The notes under the pieces: model-generated
Told to the model about the DNA's origin: nothing
Database searches by the model: none
Seen by the model: the letters and a program-made list of their open reading frames with translations, nothing else
Program-made: the position numbers and the translations under genes
Assembly (NCBI RefSeq): GCF_001315105.1
Contig: NZ_BAZR01000019.1
Coordinates: 35,644-99,643, forward strand
Source of the DNA: Paenibacillus sp. JCM 10914
GTDB lineage: Bacteria > Bacillota > Bacilli > Paenibacillales > Paenibacillaceae
Length of the DNA stretch: 64,000 nt
Reading direction: 5' to 3'
Shown here: positions 1-9,535 of the stretch, piece after piece
Layout: every line of letters begins with the position of its first letter
How positions within the stretch are numbered: the first letter of the stretch is position 1

Positions 1-1718
1 AATCGCCCGGAAATTGAGCAGCTGGCTGAAGAGATGGTCGAGGTGTTCAATCAATTCGGGGACAAGGATGCAGAGAATCTGACCTACGATGACGTGATTA
101 AGGCGATGGATCTCGAATTTAATAAACAGCCGGGCTTTGAACCAAGACGGATCAAGGCGCATCTATCAACCAAAGAAGTCGCTTATTTCATGGAACATAA
201 ATCCGAATATCCGGGAGTCGAGGTTGTAGAAGAAAGCCAGCGACATTACAGCCAGGACCAGGTGGCCGTGCAGGCCATCGGATATCTTAAAGAATTCAGG
301 GGGACCAAGGATCAGAGTAAATATAAAGAAATCGACGAACAAAACAAAACGTTGAAAGATCCGGGACTTTTCTATACCGAACGCGAGAAGGTGGGCGTTG
401 ACGGTCTTGAAATGATGTTCCAGGATGAATTACGGGGTAAGAACGGATATATCGAAATTCCGATCAATCCACAGAACATGGCCGATGGCGTGCCTACGAT
501 GGTTGCACCAGAGAAGGGTTATAACATTCATACAACCATCCATAAAGATATACAGTTGGCCGCACAGCAGGCCATTATCGATCAGTTGAAATGGCTGCAT
601 TCGAACCCGGTATCCGGCAAGCTGCATCCGAATGCGCAAACCGGATATGCGGTGGCGATGGAGGTGGATACCGGCAATATCGTGGCGATGGCCAGCATGC
701 CCGATTATGATTCGAACGTCTGGGAATTCGGTTCAGATGACTGGGAAAGCGTCATGAAGTATTACGGGAACGGTACGATTTCTCCTTACAGTTCCGGTCG
801 TTCTGGCAATAATTTGGAGTCGGTGGTATTGCTAGGGTCTACAGTGAAACCGCTGAGCGTGCTTATTGGACTCAATGAGAAATTGTTCGGCCCGAACGAT
901 TATTATCATGATTCCGGCGCCGCCTTCTTCGGGAAGGATAACTCCAGAGTGCGGAACTCGGGTGGTAAAGCTTCGGTTCTCTGAATGCAAGAAAGGCGAT
1001 TGAAAACTCCTCCAACGCATTTATGGTAGATTGGATCGGAGAGAAGCTGTACAACAAATACGGTGCTCAGTCGGTTGGCGTGTGGGATGAATACATGAAG
1101 AAATTCGGGCTTGGTGTATCAACTGAATCCGGTCTGCCTAAAGAACACAAAGGAATTATTGAGTATACCAATATTGAGCAAGCGGGAAGTTATCTGGCTT
1201 CCATGGCTTACGCTTCATTCGGACAATCGGGGAAATACACAACGCTGCAACTGGCCCAATATACATCCACGTTGGCTAATCGTGGTGAGCGAATCAGACC
1301 TCAAATGGCAACGAGGATTGAAGATCAAAACGGCAATGTGGTCAAAGAATTTGAACGCGAAGTATTGAATAAGGCTGAGTTCCCCGATCAATATTGGAAT
1401 GAGGTTATTGCTGGCATGAATACGCAGGGGCTGCGAGCATTCGAAGGTTTCAAGTATGATCTTGCACGGAAGACCGGTACATCGGAACAATCGGTTGGCG
1501 GTAAGCTGGTTGAGAATGGCGTATTTATTGCCTTCGCACCACGGCAAAACCCGAAACTGGCCGTTGCGGTTGTCATTCCCGAGGCAGGTTTCGGTTCACA
1601 AAGTGCGGCTCCGGTAGCTCGTAAAATATTCGATGCATACGATGAGGTCTATGGATTAGACGGTACGCCGCATCCGAAGAAGCAAGATGAGAACGGTGAA
1701 GATGGCGATGGGGACTAG
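1..1718 (+). CDS. Penicillin-binding protein (class B transpeptidase), 5'-partial, one frameshift
   Basis: Peptidoglycan transpeptidase that cross-links stem peptides outside the membrane; the N-terminal membrane anchor lies before the window. The penicillin-binding motifs are all visible: the SxxK motif (STVK, serine codon at 838), an SxN motif (SSN, near 1010) and KTG (KTGTSEQ, near 1472). The dimerisation region with a PBP2-type YLKEF stretch lies around 270-300. The frame open from base 1 stops at 984, but the protein continues in the next frame (SLNARKAIENSSNAF, then the 1023-1718 frame), so one base appears missing around 970-977. The frame is otherwise undamaged and the family is usually essential, so a sequence error is more likely than a pseudogene. 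It most resembles PBP2/MrdA-type elongation enzymes, but the symbol is not certain. Confidence 0.88.
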
Positions 1719-1741
1719 ACGGATCATGATTAGCATTTAAA

Positions 1742-1782
1742 TGAATGGCAGCCAACAGCCCGAAAGGTTATGGCTGCCATTG
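1742..1782 (+). terminator. Rho-independent terminator after the PBP gene
   Basis: An 11-bp stem (AATGGCAGCCA with TGGCTGCCATT) closes a 19-nt loop and is followed by a short T-rich tail, 24 bases after the PBP stop codon. Confidence 0.7.
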
Positions 1783-1880
1783 TTATTTAGACGGGTCAGG
1801 TACGCACATAGTTTAGCCAACTGGATTGTGGTAAAATGTCGTTATGTTTACTCGTGACTAGACACAAAGGGAGGCATTAC

Positions 1881-2627
1881 ATGAATCCAAACTATCGATT
1901 GTTAGCGTTGGATATGGATGGAACATTGCTGCAGGATGATCATGAAATCTCCGTGGAGACGGTAAAGTGGATTAAAGAGGCGGTACGTCACGGCGTTCAT
2001 GTGTGCCTGTCTACGGGAAGGGCCTTCGCGAACGCGTATCCGTATGCCAAGCAGTTGGAGTTAACGACTCCGATGGTAACGGTGAATGGCAGTGAAGTGT
2101 GGCGCGCACCTTATGATCTGTACCAGCGTTCGCTGCTGGACGTCAAGCTCGTCGAGCAGATGCATGCGCTTGCCGTGGAAACGGGCTCCTGGTTCTGGGC
2201 ATACTCCGTCGAAAGGTTACATAATCCGGAGCAATGGACGGATGACGTGGCAGGGCAGGAATGGTTAAAGTTTGGATATTCCACCAAGGACGATGAGACC
2301 AGGCACACCATTTTGATGCGGTTGCAGGATATGGGTGGACTGGAGATCACGAATTCTTCCCCCATCAATCTGGAGATTAATCCACTTGGAGTCAATAAAG
2401 CGACCGGAATCGGTCAAGTCTGTGAGCTGCTCGGTATTACCATGGAACAGGTGGTTGCCGTTGGGGATAGTCTGAACGATCTGGCCGTCATCCAGCAAGC
2501 TGGTCTCGGTGTTGCGATGGGAAATGCGCAAGAGACGGTGAAAGACGAGGCGGATATCGTCGTATCGAGTAATAATGATGACGGAATTGTAGAAGTAATC
2601 AGGGATTACATTCTGACCAAAGGGTGA
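1881..2627 (+). CDS. Cof-type HAD-superfamily phosphatase
   Basis: Cytoplasmic haloacid-dehalogenase hydrolase of the Cof/YwpJ type (HAD subclass IIB), which dephosphorylate small phosphorylated metabolites; the substrate cannot be read from sequence. Motif I is DMDGTLL near residue 11 (nucleophile Asp and acid Asp two residues later), motif II is the STGR stretch near residue 50, and motif IV is GDSLNDLAV near residue 200. The start at 1881 is chosen because GGGAGG lies 8 bases upstream; an in-frame upstream codon at 1836 has no such site. At 248 aa it has the usual family length. It is followed 7 bases later by the DUF456 gene, suggesting co-transcription. Confidence 0.88.
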   Translation: MNPNYRLLALDMDGTLLQDDHEISVETVKWIKEAVRHGVHVCLSTGRAFANAYPYAKQLELTTPMVTVNGSEVWRAPYDLYQRSLLDVKLVEQMHALAVETGSWFWAYSVERLHNPEQWTDDVAGQEWLKFGYSTKDDETRHTILMRLQDMGGLEITNSSPINLEINPLGVNKATGIGQVCELLGITMEQVVAVGDSLNDLAVIQQAGLGVAMGNAQETVKDEADIVVSSNNDDGIVEVIRDYILTKG

Positions 2628-2634
2628 TGCGTGA

Positions 2635-3117
2635 ATGGACGTATTAGGCTGGATTATTATCATCGCTCTGTTTGTCATTGGTATGGCTGGAGCGATCTAC
2701 CCGATTTTGCCAGGGGTCGTGGCCATTTATTTGGCGTTATTCGTGTATGGCTGGTTTTTTACGTTCGCGCATTACAACGCCTGGTTCTGGATTATTCAGA
2801 CGCTGATACTCGTTATCCTGTTCGTGGCCGATTACGCGGTCAATGCATGGGGAGTCAAGAAGCTGGGCGGCTCCAAAGCATCGATCTGGGGCAGTACGAT
2901 TGGACTTATCGTAGGTCCATTCGCAATCCCGGCCTTCGGCCTGATTATTGGACCATTCCTTGGTGCATTCGTTGGTGAGTTGCTGGCAGGCTCTACGCCC
3001 GCTAAATCAGTGAAGGTCGGTTTCGGTTCGGTGCTCGGTTTATTTAGCACGATCGCAGTCAAAATTATTCTGCAGCTTGCCATGATTATCGTGTTCTTGA
3101 TCTGGGTTCTGGGATAG
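2635..3117 (+). CDS. DUF456 family membrane protein
   Basis: A 160-aa, very hydrophobic protein with four or five membrane segments and repeated glycine-rich stretches (GPFLGAFVGELLAG near residue 105), the pattern of DUF456 proteins. The ELL-AG motif between two glycine-rich helices is typical of the family. No catalytic residues are evident and the function is unknown. It starts 7 bases after the HAD phosphatase stop and precedes the flippase gene, so it may share an envelope-related operon. Confidence 0.8.
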   Translation: MDVLGWIIIIALFVIGMAGAIYPILPGVVAIYLALFVYGWFFTFAHYNAWFWIIQTLILVILFVADYAVNAWGVKKLGGSKASIWGSTIGLIVGPFAIPAFGLIIGPFLGAFVGELLAGSTPAKSVKVGFGSVLGLFSTIAVKIILQLAMIIVFLIWVLG

Positions 3118-3172
3118 AGACATAGGGATTCGCTGTAAGCGGCGTTTATAGAGGAGAAAGAAGGGTACGGAT

Positions 3173-4797
3173 TTGTCGAAGAAAGAGACGTTTATTAAAG
3201 GTACGATTATTTTGGCGGTTGCGGCGCTCGTAGCAGGGTGCTGGGGCTTGCCCAGCGGGTCCCGCTGGAGCACATGCTTAATGATGTCGGGGATGCGGCC
3301 TTTACCATCGCCAATAATGTATATTTAATGCTGTTAACAGTAGCTACGGCAGGTATTCCAAGCACCTTAAGCAAAATGGTGTCGGAGCGGCATGCCTTAA
3401 ATAAGCCGGCAGAAGCCCGTCGTGTTTACCATGCGGCCTTAATCTTCGCGGCAGCTGCGGGTGTTGTTATGACACTGCTGCTGTATTTCGGGGCACCTTT
3501 TTATGCGACCCATGTCGCTAAGGTACCAGAATCGGCAGCGGCAATTCAGATGCTAGCGCCAGCCTTGCTGTTATTCCCCGCTATCGCCATGATGCGGGGA
3601 TACTTCCAAGGTCGTAACAATATGGCTGCAGGAGGAATCTCGCAGATTATTGAGCAGATTGCCAGAGTAGTAACCGCAATTGGACTGGCCTACGTCTTAT
3701 TGCGCATGGGTTATGACGATACATGGATTGCGGCAGGTGCTTCCTTTGGCGGTGTGCTGGGCAGCATTGGCGCCTTTGGTGTTATGATGTATTTTACAGT
3801 CAAGCTTCGCCGTCAAGATCGGAAACTCGAGCTGCCTTCGGCAGATCGCAGCATTCCACTTGCTGGCATTTACAAAGATATATTTACACTGTCGATTCCG
3901 ATCGTATTGTCGTCATTGGCTGTTCCAGCGGTCAATTTTATTGATGGTTCCATTGTGAAGCCACTTTTGAACGGTCAAATCGGGCCCGAGCAAGCGACAG
4001 CAGCACTTGCGGTACTTGGCAACCGTGCCCAGAGCATAGCAGGCATTCCGCCGATACTGGCCATCGCGCTCAGCACGTCGTTAATTCCGATTATATCGGC
4101 GGCTTTCGCACGCAAGGATCAGGAGCATCTGAAGAGTCAGGTTACGCTTGCCTTACGTGTGTCAATCTTAACCGGCATGCCGGTAGTTACCGCGCTCTGT
4201 GTAGCTGCCTACTCGATTAACGGATTACTGTTCAGTTCACTGGACGGCAGCGGGATTATCGGATTCTTGACGTTCGGGACGATTTTCCAGATTACGATGA
4301 TGACCACCAACTCGATCTTGCTGGGAATCGGCAAGGCGAGGCTGTCAATGGTACACGTTATGATCGGTGTAGCCGTCAAGCTGGCGGGAAGCTTTCTGCT
4401 CGCGCCATTGTTCGGGATATACGGCATCATCGGCAGCACGGCCCTTTGTTTCCTGGTCATAACGATCCTTAATCTGAGATCGATTCGAGGCATCGTATCG
4501 TTCTCTATCCTCGGTAAACGATGGATGGGATTCGTGATGACGGTCGCCATTGCGGGTGGAATCGGTTATGGCTTGAATCAGGCAGGTATTCAACTGGTTG
4601 AATTCATGCCGGCACGTGTGGCCTTCTTGTTGACATGCTTGGTTGTCGGGATGGCGGTCGTTGTTGTTTATCTCGTGTTGTTGGTGATGTTCGGCGTCCT
4701 GCGCCAATCGGAGCTTGGCAGCTATCCTCGTCCATTGCAGAAGGTATTTCGTCCGTTGATGAGATTACAACCTTCCCGGCTGCGGGATCGCGGCTAG
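3173..4797 (+). CDS. MurJ/SpoVB-like polysaccharide flippase, one frameshift
   Basis: Multi-spanning membrane protein of the MATE/MOP flippase superfamily, closest in pattern to YtgP/SpoVB proteins that translocate lipid-linked cell-wall precursors. A TTG start at 3173 with AAGGG upstream gives a typical N-terminus (SKKETFIKGTIILAVAALVA), then the frame breaks near 3235; the rest (RVLGLAQRVPLEHM onward, visible frame from 3238) continues one frame earlier, so one base appears missing in a GCA-GGG context. With the break repaired the protein is about 541 aa, the normal length, with about 14 predicted helices. A pseudogene is possible but the remaining 519 codons are intact. YtgP-type assignment is from overall pattern; MurJ activity is inference. 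Confidence 0.85.
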
Positions 4798-4809
4798 AGG
4801 CTATATACA

Positions 4810-6261
4810 CTATCCAATCGGCAGTTGGCGTTCCAGATCGTGCACGATGGCAATCTCTTCTAACGCGGTACGGTGAGCGTGTGTCATATCGATCTGGAAT
4901 GGACGCTTCGGGGCGGAGAGATAGGAGAGCATTCGTTCATTTTGAAACCAATCCTGCTCAGAAATCGATTCATACTCCGAATCATGCCATACGTCTTCGA
5001 TGAGTGGACTGAACAATCGATTGCCGCTGCGTAGCCACTCAGATCCGGTAAGCTCGAGGTTGGCATTCGCCGTGGTCATGGCAGCATCTCTTGCGTAAGT
5101 AAATAGTTCCGGCCAATACTCAGCCCGTGACCCGTGGTGTGGGGTTGATCTGGCATAAGCCAAAGTCTGCTCAAACGGTTCTTCGTAACCGAATAACATG
5201 GCGTAGAGTGCTTTGCCGGTATTGATCCTTATCTTAAGGTTATTGAATCTCGGCATGCGTAGCCCGATTAACGGGCGGGAAGGCAAGGAACGAATGCGCC
5301 ATTGGCCAGGAACCGACGGGATGTCCTGATGGTGCAGCGGGAAGACAATCTGATTCAGTCTCGCATGCTCATGCAGGCGAAAGCTGGGATGATTCAGGAC
5401 ATGCTTGCGGTAGAAAGGGTGCTGTGCCACTCGGCATTCGATATAATTCTGTTCATTAATGATAAGTGCTACGGTCAGAAGCGGGCTTACCCGATCCTCC
5501 CAGAACTGCTCCCAGAATGGCGACATGAATCTGGATACGTGGAACTCGGGCAGCAAATGAAACAATGGGGTCCCACGTTCAAGGCTGTGTTTATAAAGCA
5601 ATAATTGCGGGTAAGCATCTTGAAATATGAGGGCATTGCATCGCTCAAGAAATTGATACAGCTGTTCTTTAAATGCAGGGTCCATCAGGTCGGACATCAA
5701 GCCGCCCTTCAGATCACTCATATTCCACCCTCCGTTACGTGATACCATATGAGCGAGGAAAGCCCAGTGCAGCTCAGGATAAGCCTCATACATCTCGAGA
5801 TAAGCTGACGTTCGCGTGACATTGCTGCGATTGTGCGCGGTGGTGGTCTCCTGAATGTGCGCGATAAGCTGTATCTCTTGCGCAGAAATATTCCTCATAT
5901 GTGCTTCTGTGGTGTATGCGACGGTTGACGCAGGGGGTTCTTGCGACTCGGACGTGATCATTGATTGCAGTTGATGTCTAAGGTTAGCTACCGTGGCATT
6001 ACTCCAGTGCAGGGGTAGCTTCTTCAGCCGCAGCTGCTTCGATATATGCGAGGAAGCAAGCCAACCCGCCGCCGCCTCGGATAATGCAGTGTACACTGCA
6101 TTAGTCCATGTTCGCAGTGCCGCCCATCGCATGCGCTTATCCTTGGTTCCCTGGGAGTTCATCCTAGTATCACCTGCTGCTTTCTGTTCTGATTGTATCG
6201 TGAGCGTGGCTCTATTCAGTATGTCTCGAAAATTTGACTTCCACTCCACATTTTGATTCAC
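4810..6261 (-). CDS. DUF2515 family protein (YppC-like)
   Basis: A 483-aa soluble protein with the DUF2515 pattern: an NVTRT segment followed by ELHWAFLAHMVSRNGGWNM around residues 145-180 and a conserved LLPEFHVSRFMSPFW region. Family members are found in Bacillus and Paenibacillus (B. subtilis YppC); the function is not established. It runs convergently toward the flippase gene, ending 12 bases from its stop codon. The exact start is uncertain: 6261 gives the longest form, and the first about 40 residues are weakly conserved in character. Confidence 0.75.
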   Translation of the reverse strand: MNQNVEWKSNFRDILNRATLTIQSEQKAAGDTRMNSQGTKDKRMRWAALRTWTNAVYTALSEAAAGWLASSHISKQLRLKKLPLHWSNATVANLRHQLQSMITSESQEPPASTVAYTTEAHMRNISAQEIQLIAHIQETTTAHNRSNVTRTSAYLEMYEAYPELHWAFLAHMVSRNGGWNMSDLKGGLMSDLMDPAFKEQLYQFLERCNALIFQDAYPQLLLYKHSLERGTPLFHLLPEFHVSRFMSPFWEQFWEDRVSPLLTVALIINEQNYIECRVAQHPFYRKHVLNHPSFRLHEHARLNQIVFPLHHQDIPSVPGQWRIRSLPSRPLIGLRMPRFNNLKIRINTGKALYAMLFGYEEPFEQTLAYARSTPHHGSRAEYWPELFTYARDAAMTTANANLELTGSEWLRSGNRLFSPLIEDVWHDSEYESISEQDWFQNERMLSYLSAPKRPFQIDMTHAHRTALEEIAIVHDLERQLPIG

Positions 6262-6298
6262 TAGGTGTGAAAGAAATCGACGTTAAGGGGAGATTATC

Positions 6299-6643
6299 AT
6301 GGAAAAAATCACGTCAGAAGCACAATTTCAAGTTGCAATCCAATCTCCGCGGCTAACCGTTGCCGTGTTCAAAGCGGATTGGTGCGGCGATTGCAAATTC
6401 ATCGATCCGTTCATGCCAGAGGTCGAGACGCAATTCGCGAATCAATTAACCCTCGTTGAAGTGGACGTCGATGCTGTCGGTGATGTGAGTCAGCAACAGA
6501 ATATTTTAGGAATTCCCAGCTTCGTCGCTTATACAGACGGTCGGGAACTCGTTCGCTTCGTGAACAAGTTCCGTAAATCCCGTGAGGAGATTGAGAAATT
6601 CTTGCAAAATGCCGTAGACGTATACGGAACCATCCATAAGTAA
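6299..6643 (+). CDS. Thioredoxin family protein
   Basis: Small thiol-disulfide oxidoreductase, 114 aa, with a thioredoxin fold and active site WCGDC (Cys29 and Cys32) and the cis-proline loop GIPSF near residue 77. The active site differs from canonical WCGPC, as in YtpP-type thioredoxin-like proteins. A GGGGAG ribosome site lies 8 bases before the ATG. It is followed by a strong terminator, so it is probably a single-gene unit; the divergent gene upstream is the DUF2515 gene. Confidence 0.88.
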   Translation: MEKITSEAQFQVAIQSPRLTVAVFKADWCGDCKFIDPFMPEVETQFANQLTLVEVDVDAVGDVSQQQNILGIPSFVAYTDGRELVRFVNKFRKSREEIEKFLQNAVDVYGTIHK

Positions 6644-6657
6644 ACAAATGGTGATAA

Positions 6658-6704
6658 CACCGCCGCCTGAACATACAGGTCGGTGGTGTTATTCATTTTT
6701 TGAA
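6658..6704 (+). terminator. Rho-independent terminator
   Basis: A 10-bp stem (AACACCGCCG with CGGTGGTGTT) with inner CCTG/CAGG pairing, followed by ATTCATTTTTT, 15 bases after the thioredoxin-like gene. Confidence 0.85.
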
Positions 6705-6807
6705 CAATTTGTCACATTCGTTCAAGTGACCAGCGCCTCTTTATCAGGTATAATGGAGTGTGGACTATGTCAAAAGTTTGAATGATTATGAGCAGCAGGT
6801 GAGATTA

Positions 6808-7743
6808 TTGAATAATAAGCAGTTGAAATGGCTCAGTTACATAACATGCATCATCATGTTCTGTGCCACCTTCGGGGGCATGGTCGTTACAAAAACAGAT
6901 TCCGGGATGGGCTGTGGACAGGAATGGCCGCTATGTCATGGCAAATTCATTCCAGCTTATACGATTTCCTCGATGATCGAGTATTCACATCGAGCCGTCA
7001 GCGGAATGGCGGGATTGGCCGCTCTGGCTTCACTTATCGCGTTTTGGAAGTATAAAAGAGATCGCAAAGACTTAATGGCTTATGTCGGGATGACATCGGT
7101 TTTTGTGGTGGTACAAGCCATTATGGGTGCACTGGCGGTTGTTCAACCTCAATCCGCCGCTGTGATGGCGCTGCATTTCGGGTTCTCCCTGATTGCATTC
7201 GCGAGCTCCGTTATGCTTGCCCTGGCAATGAGGAGAGTGGAACAATCGAAGGTACCGATGGCCGAAGAGAGGCTGGCTCCGGTCAGTCGATCCTTTAGTT
7301 GGCTTGTATGGGGAACGACGATCTATTCTTATATTGTGGTTTATATCGGTGCTTTTGTCAGTCATACCGATTCAAGGGAAGGCTGCTCGGGGTGGCCGCT
7401 CTGCAATGGGCAGGTGATTCCGGATGACCTGTCGGGCGGAGTAGGCATAGCCTTTATGCACCGTGCCGCAGCATTATTGCTGCTCATTGTCGTAGCAATT
7501 ATGGGGCATTTCGCGTATTGGCGCAATCAAGATAATCGGGAGATTCAGATGCTCGGGGTATCCGCTACCTTACTCTGCTTGCTGCAAGTGCTCAGCGGGG
7601 CTGTCATCATGATGACGATCCATAATGAGGACGTCTACGTGTTCTCCGCTTTAGGTCATACCTTGTTGATCGCCGCATTGTTCGGTGTCCTCTGTTACTT
7701 AAGTGTAAGAGTCTGGCAGCTTAGCAGACCGCAGAAGCCATAA
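6808..7743 (+). CDS. ctaA: Heme A synthase CtaA
   Basis: Integral membrane enzyme that oxidises heme O to heme A for aa3-type cytochrome oxidase. Eight membrane helices can be drawn. With a TTG start at 6808 the first Cys pair (Cys36 and Cys43, in CGQEWPLC) matches the family position, a second pair occurs in CSGWPLC, and the heme-ligand histidines appear in EYSHRAVSG, FMHRAAA and SALGHT. The longer reading from GTG 6760 adds 16 polar residues and is less like the family; AGGTGA lies before 6808. The gene stands alone here; ctaB was not seen nearby. Confidence 0.9.
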   Translation: MNNKQLKWLSYITCIIMFCATFGGMVVTKTDSGMGCGQEWPLCHGKFIPAYTISSMIEYSHRAVSGMAGLAALASLIAFWKYKRDRKDLMAYVGMTSVFVVVQAIMGALAVVQPQSAAVMALHFGFSLIAFASSVMLALAMRRVEQSKVPMAEERLAPVSRSFSWLVWGTTIYSYIVVYIGAFVSHTDSREGCSGWPLCNGQVIPDDLSGGVGIAFMHRAAALLLLIVVAIMGHFAYWRNQDNREIQMLGVSATLLCLLQVLSGAVIMMTIHNEDVYVFSALGHTLLIAALFGVLCYLSVRVWQLSRPQKP

Positions 7744-7765
7744 GCTGATCGAAAAAAATAAGATA

Positions 7766-7803
7766 ATTACACAAGTCCTTGAGCTAACGATTCGAGGACT
7801 TTG
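7766..7803 (+). terminator. Probable terminator after ctaA
   Basis: AAGTCCTTGA and AGGACTT arms form a hairpin over a short loop followed by TGTTGT; the T-tail is weak. Confidence 0.5.
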
Positions 7804-7827
7804 TTGTATCAAGACGAGCTTCATTGA

Positions 7828-8391
7828 TTAACGAATCGTCCGCTTGAACTGTCGAATTTACCCGAGGTGCTTGAGGCTGTGCTGGAACCGTTTGACCCGG
7901 GAAAGGATCTGTTTATATATAATAAGACGTCACACGTATTGGATTGTCGGGATCGTGCTAGGCATGACGGTTAAGCTGTGTTGATGGGAGTGGGCCGACC
8001 GATCCGCGTGTTGCCCCAATATTATGATGAAGTTGAGATTCTTGGGATATCCGATGCATTGCCTTACTGCGGCGGATGTCTGGTCGTTTCCGGGGCATCC
8101 TATAGTCATAATCCCGGGTTGGCCCAAAGAGTCATGGAGAAGTTTGAGATCTCGAAATTCAAGCTGGCCGCTGGTCATTGTGGTGGACGAGGCCCATCAG
8201 GCCGTGGCAACGCAATCTTCATTCTGATGGATGGTCTTTGCCCGTTTCGATCCGGCAAGCGATCTGTATGCTGCGGCTGAAATTCAGCATCATCATCTAG
8301 CCTATAAGCTACCGTTGAAGAATGCTTACCGCATGAGGATATCGTTAAGACGGTCGACAGCCGTTGGAATCTTTATTTTCCCCAACCTTGA
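7828..8391 (+). pseudogene. Decayed UbiD-family decarboxylase (3' remnant)
   Basis: No single frame is open, but successive frames spell the C-terminal part of a UbiD-type decarboxylase: NRPLELSNLPEVLEAVLEPFDPGK (7828 on), LMGVGRPIRVLPQYYD and LPYCGGCLVVSGASYSHNPG (frame of 7978), VVDEAHQAVATQSSF (frame of 8024), FDPASDLYAAAEIQHHHLAYKLP, then LPHEDIVKTVDSRWN ending at 8391. The family uses prenylated FMN; UbiD-like decarboxylases act in ubiquinone and in futalosine-type menaquinone synthesis. About two thirds of the gene (N-terminus) and an internal piece before the last segment are missing, and several frame changes plus a stop are present, so this is true decay, not one sequencing slip. A link to the mqnE gene at 15 kb is only suggestive. 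Confidence 0.78.
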
Positions 8392-8437
8392 ATGAAGTTA
8401 TTTAGGTCAGATCATTATGATGTAGGGGGGCTTCAGG

Positions 8438-9157
8438 ATGCTTCGCATATTGCTCGGAGAACAGCCCAGGCATAATAACGGCATACTTGAGGAGGCCATC
8501 GAGTCGATGGTCCGAACAGCGCAACTGCTGCGGCAGGAAATGGATAAGAATCAGGATCCGACCCATGATTTCCGTAAATTAGAGATCTGGACTCGAGGCT
8601 TGGTTGTATCGCTTGATGAACTGGAGCAAAGTTTGAATGCGGCAAGACATTTCAGCAAGTCCGTGAATTCTGGATTCGTTGATGATATGTCGGTTCAGGA
8701 GCAAGGCGAATATGCAAGATATGTGTATTTTTATAAGAACGGATTTATACGCGTTTTCTCGATCCTTGACAAGCTGGGAACTGTGCTGAATGATCTGTAT
8801 GATCTCCATACCTCGAAAGTGAAGGCGCACTTTTCTTATTTTACCGTGCTTCGCCAGTTCAAGTTCCTGAAGTCGCATACGGAGCTGGCTAAGGGACTCG
8901 AAGAGATAAAGGATCGTTACAAAACGCCGCTCAACGCGCTTCGCAAACGGCGAAACACGGAAATTCATTACATGAATTCCGAGATGCAAGATGATCTTTG
9001 GCAACGGCACCAGGGACTGTCGGACAAGATTGAGCTGGAGGATATCGAGCAGCATTTAGTCGATCTGGCACAAGGGGTCGAGATGGTATGCCGAAGCCTC
9101 GCCGCAGCGTATAAGTATACGAACAAACTATGGGAGAAGAGTGGTGTGAAAGCCTGA
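8438..9157 (+). CDS. Cthe_2314-family HEPN-domain protein
   Basis: A 239-aa soluble, mostly helical protein. The pattern EIWTRGLVVSLDELEQSL near residue 50, YVYFYKNGFIRVFSILDKLG near residue 100 and RKRRNTEIHYM near residue 170 match what I know of Cthe_2314-type HEPN proteins in Paenibacillus and Clostridium. The RNTEIH segment fits the R-x4-H signature of HEPN ribonuclease folds, although activity in this family is not established. A GGGGGG site about 12 bases upstream could serve as ribosome site. It stands alone between the UbiD remnant and the methionine riboswitch. Confidence 0.65.
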   Translation: MLRILLGEQPRHNNGILEEAIESMVRTAQLLRQEMDKNQDPTHDFRKLEIWTRGLVVSLDELEQSLNAARHFSKSVNSGFVDDMSVQEQGEYARYVYFYKNGFIRVFSILDKLGTVLNDLYDLHTSKVKAHFSYFTVLRQFKFLKSHTELAKGLEEIKDRYKTPLNALRKRRNTEIHYMNSEMQDDLWQRHQGLSDKIELEDIEQHLVDLAQGVEMVCRSLAAAYKYTNKLWEKSGVKA

Positions 9158-9279
9158 ATTTTATGGCAGTCGTGAAATTCCTTTTGACAAATGCTTGCGG
9201 AGAATCTATACTAACTATTGCATTCCTTAAAATACATCTAATTCAGATCAACTTAATCGGAAAAAATTTCATATCGATG

Positions 9280-9434
9280 TTTTCTTATCGAGAGAGGCGG
9301 AGGGACAGGCCCGATGAAGCCCGGCAACCGGCTCCAATGTAATTCGTTATGATGCGAATGACATTTTGGAGTGACATGGTGCTAATTCCTTCAAAGTATA
9401 GGTGAATGGCCTACTACTTTGACAGATGAGAAAA
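9280..9434 (+). ncRNA. SAM-I (S-box) riboswitch
   Basis: Classic S-box core: GAGAGAGGCGGAGGGAC, then GCCCGATGAAGCCCGGCAACC and ATGGTGCTAATTCC. A closing P1 stem is visible between TTTTCTTATC (9280-9289) and GATGAGAAAA (9425-9434). It binds S-adenosylmethionine and switches off the downstream metNIQ genes when SAM is plentiful. Confidence 0.95.
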
Positions 9435-9450
9435 GGCGTTGACTTTACGT

Positions 9451-9497
9451 AAAGAGAGCCCTTTTTGATTCTACAAAAAAGAGGCTCTTTTCTTTTT
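9451..9497 (+). terminator. Riboswitch expression-platform terminator
   Basis: AAAGAGAGCC pairs with GGCTCTTTT over an A/T-rich upper stem and is followed by CTTTTT. It sits between the aptamer and metN and would form in the SAM-bound state. Confidence 0.85.
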
Positions 9498-9535
9498 GGG
9501 TAATGATCGGATAGGAAGTCTAGCAAAGGAGGTTT

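Noticed and set aside
4209..4707. Long antisense ORFs inside the flippase and other core genes
   Set aside because: They are shadows of conserved coding frames, with no ribosome sites and no recognisable protein features.
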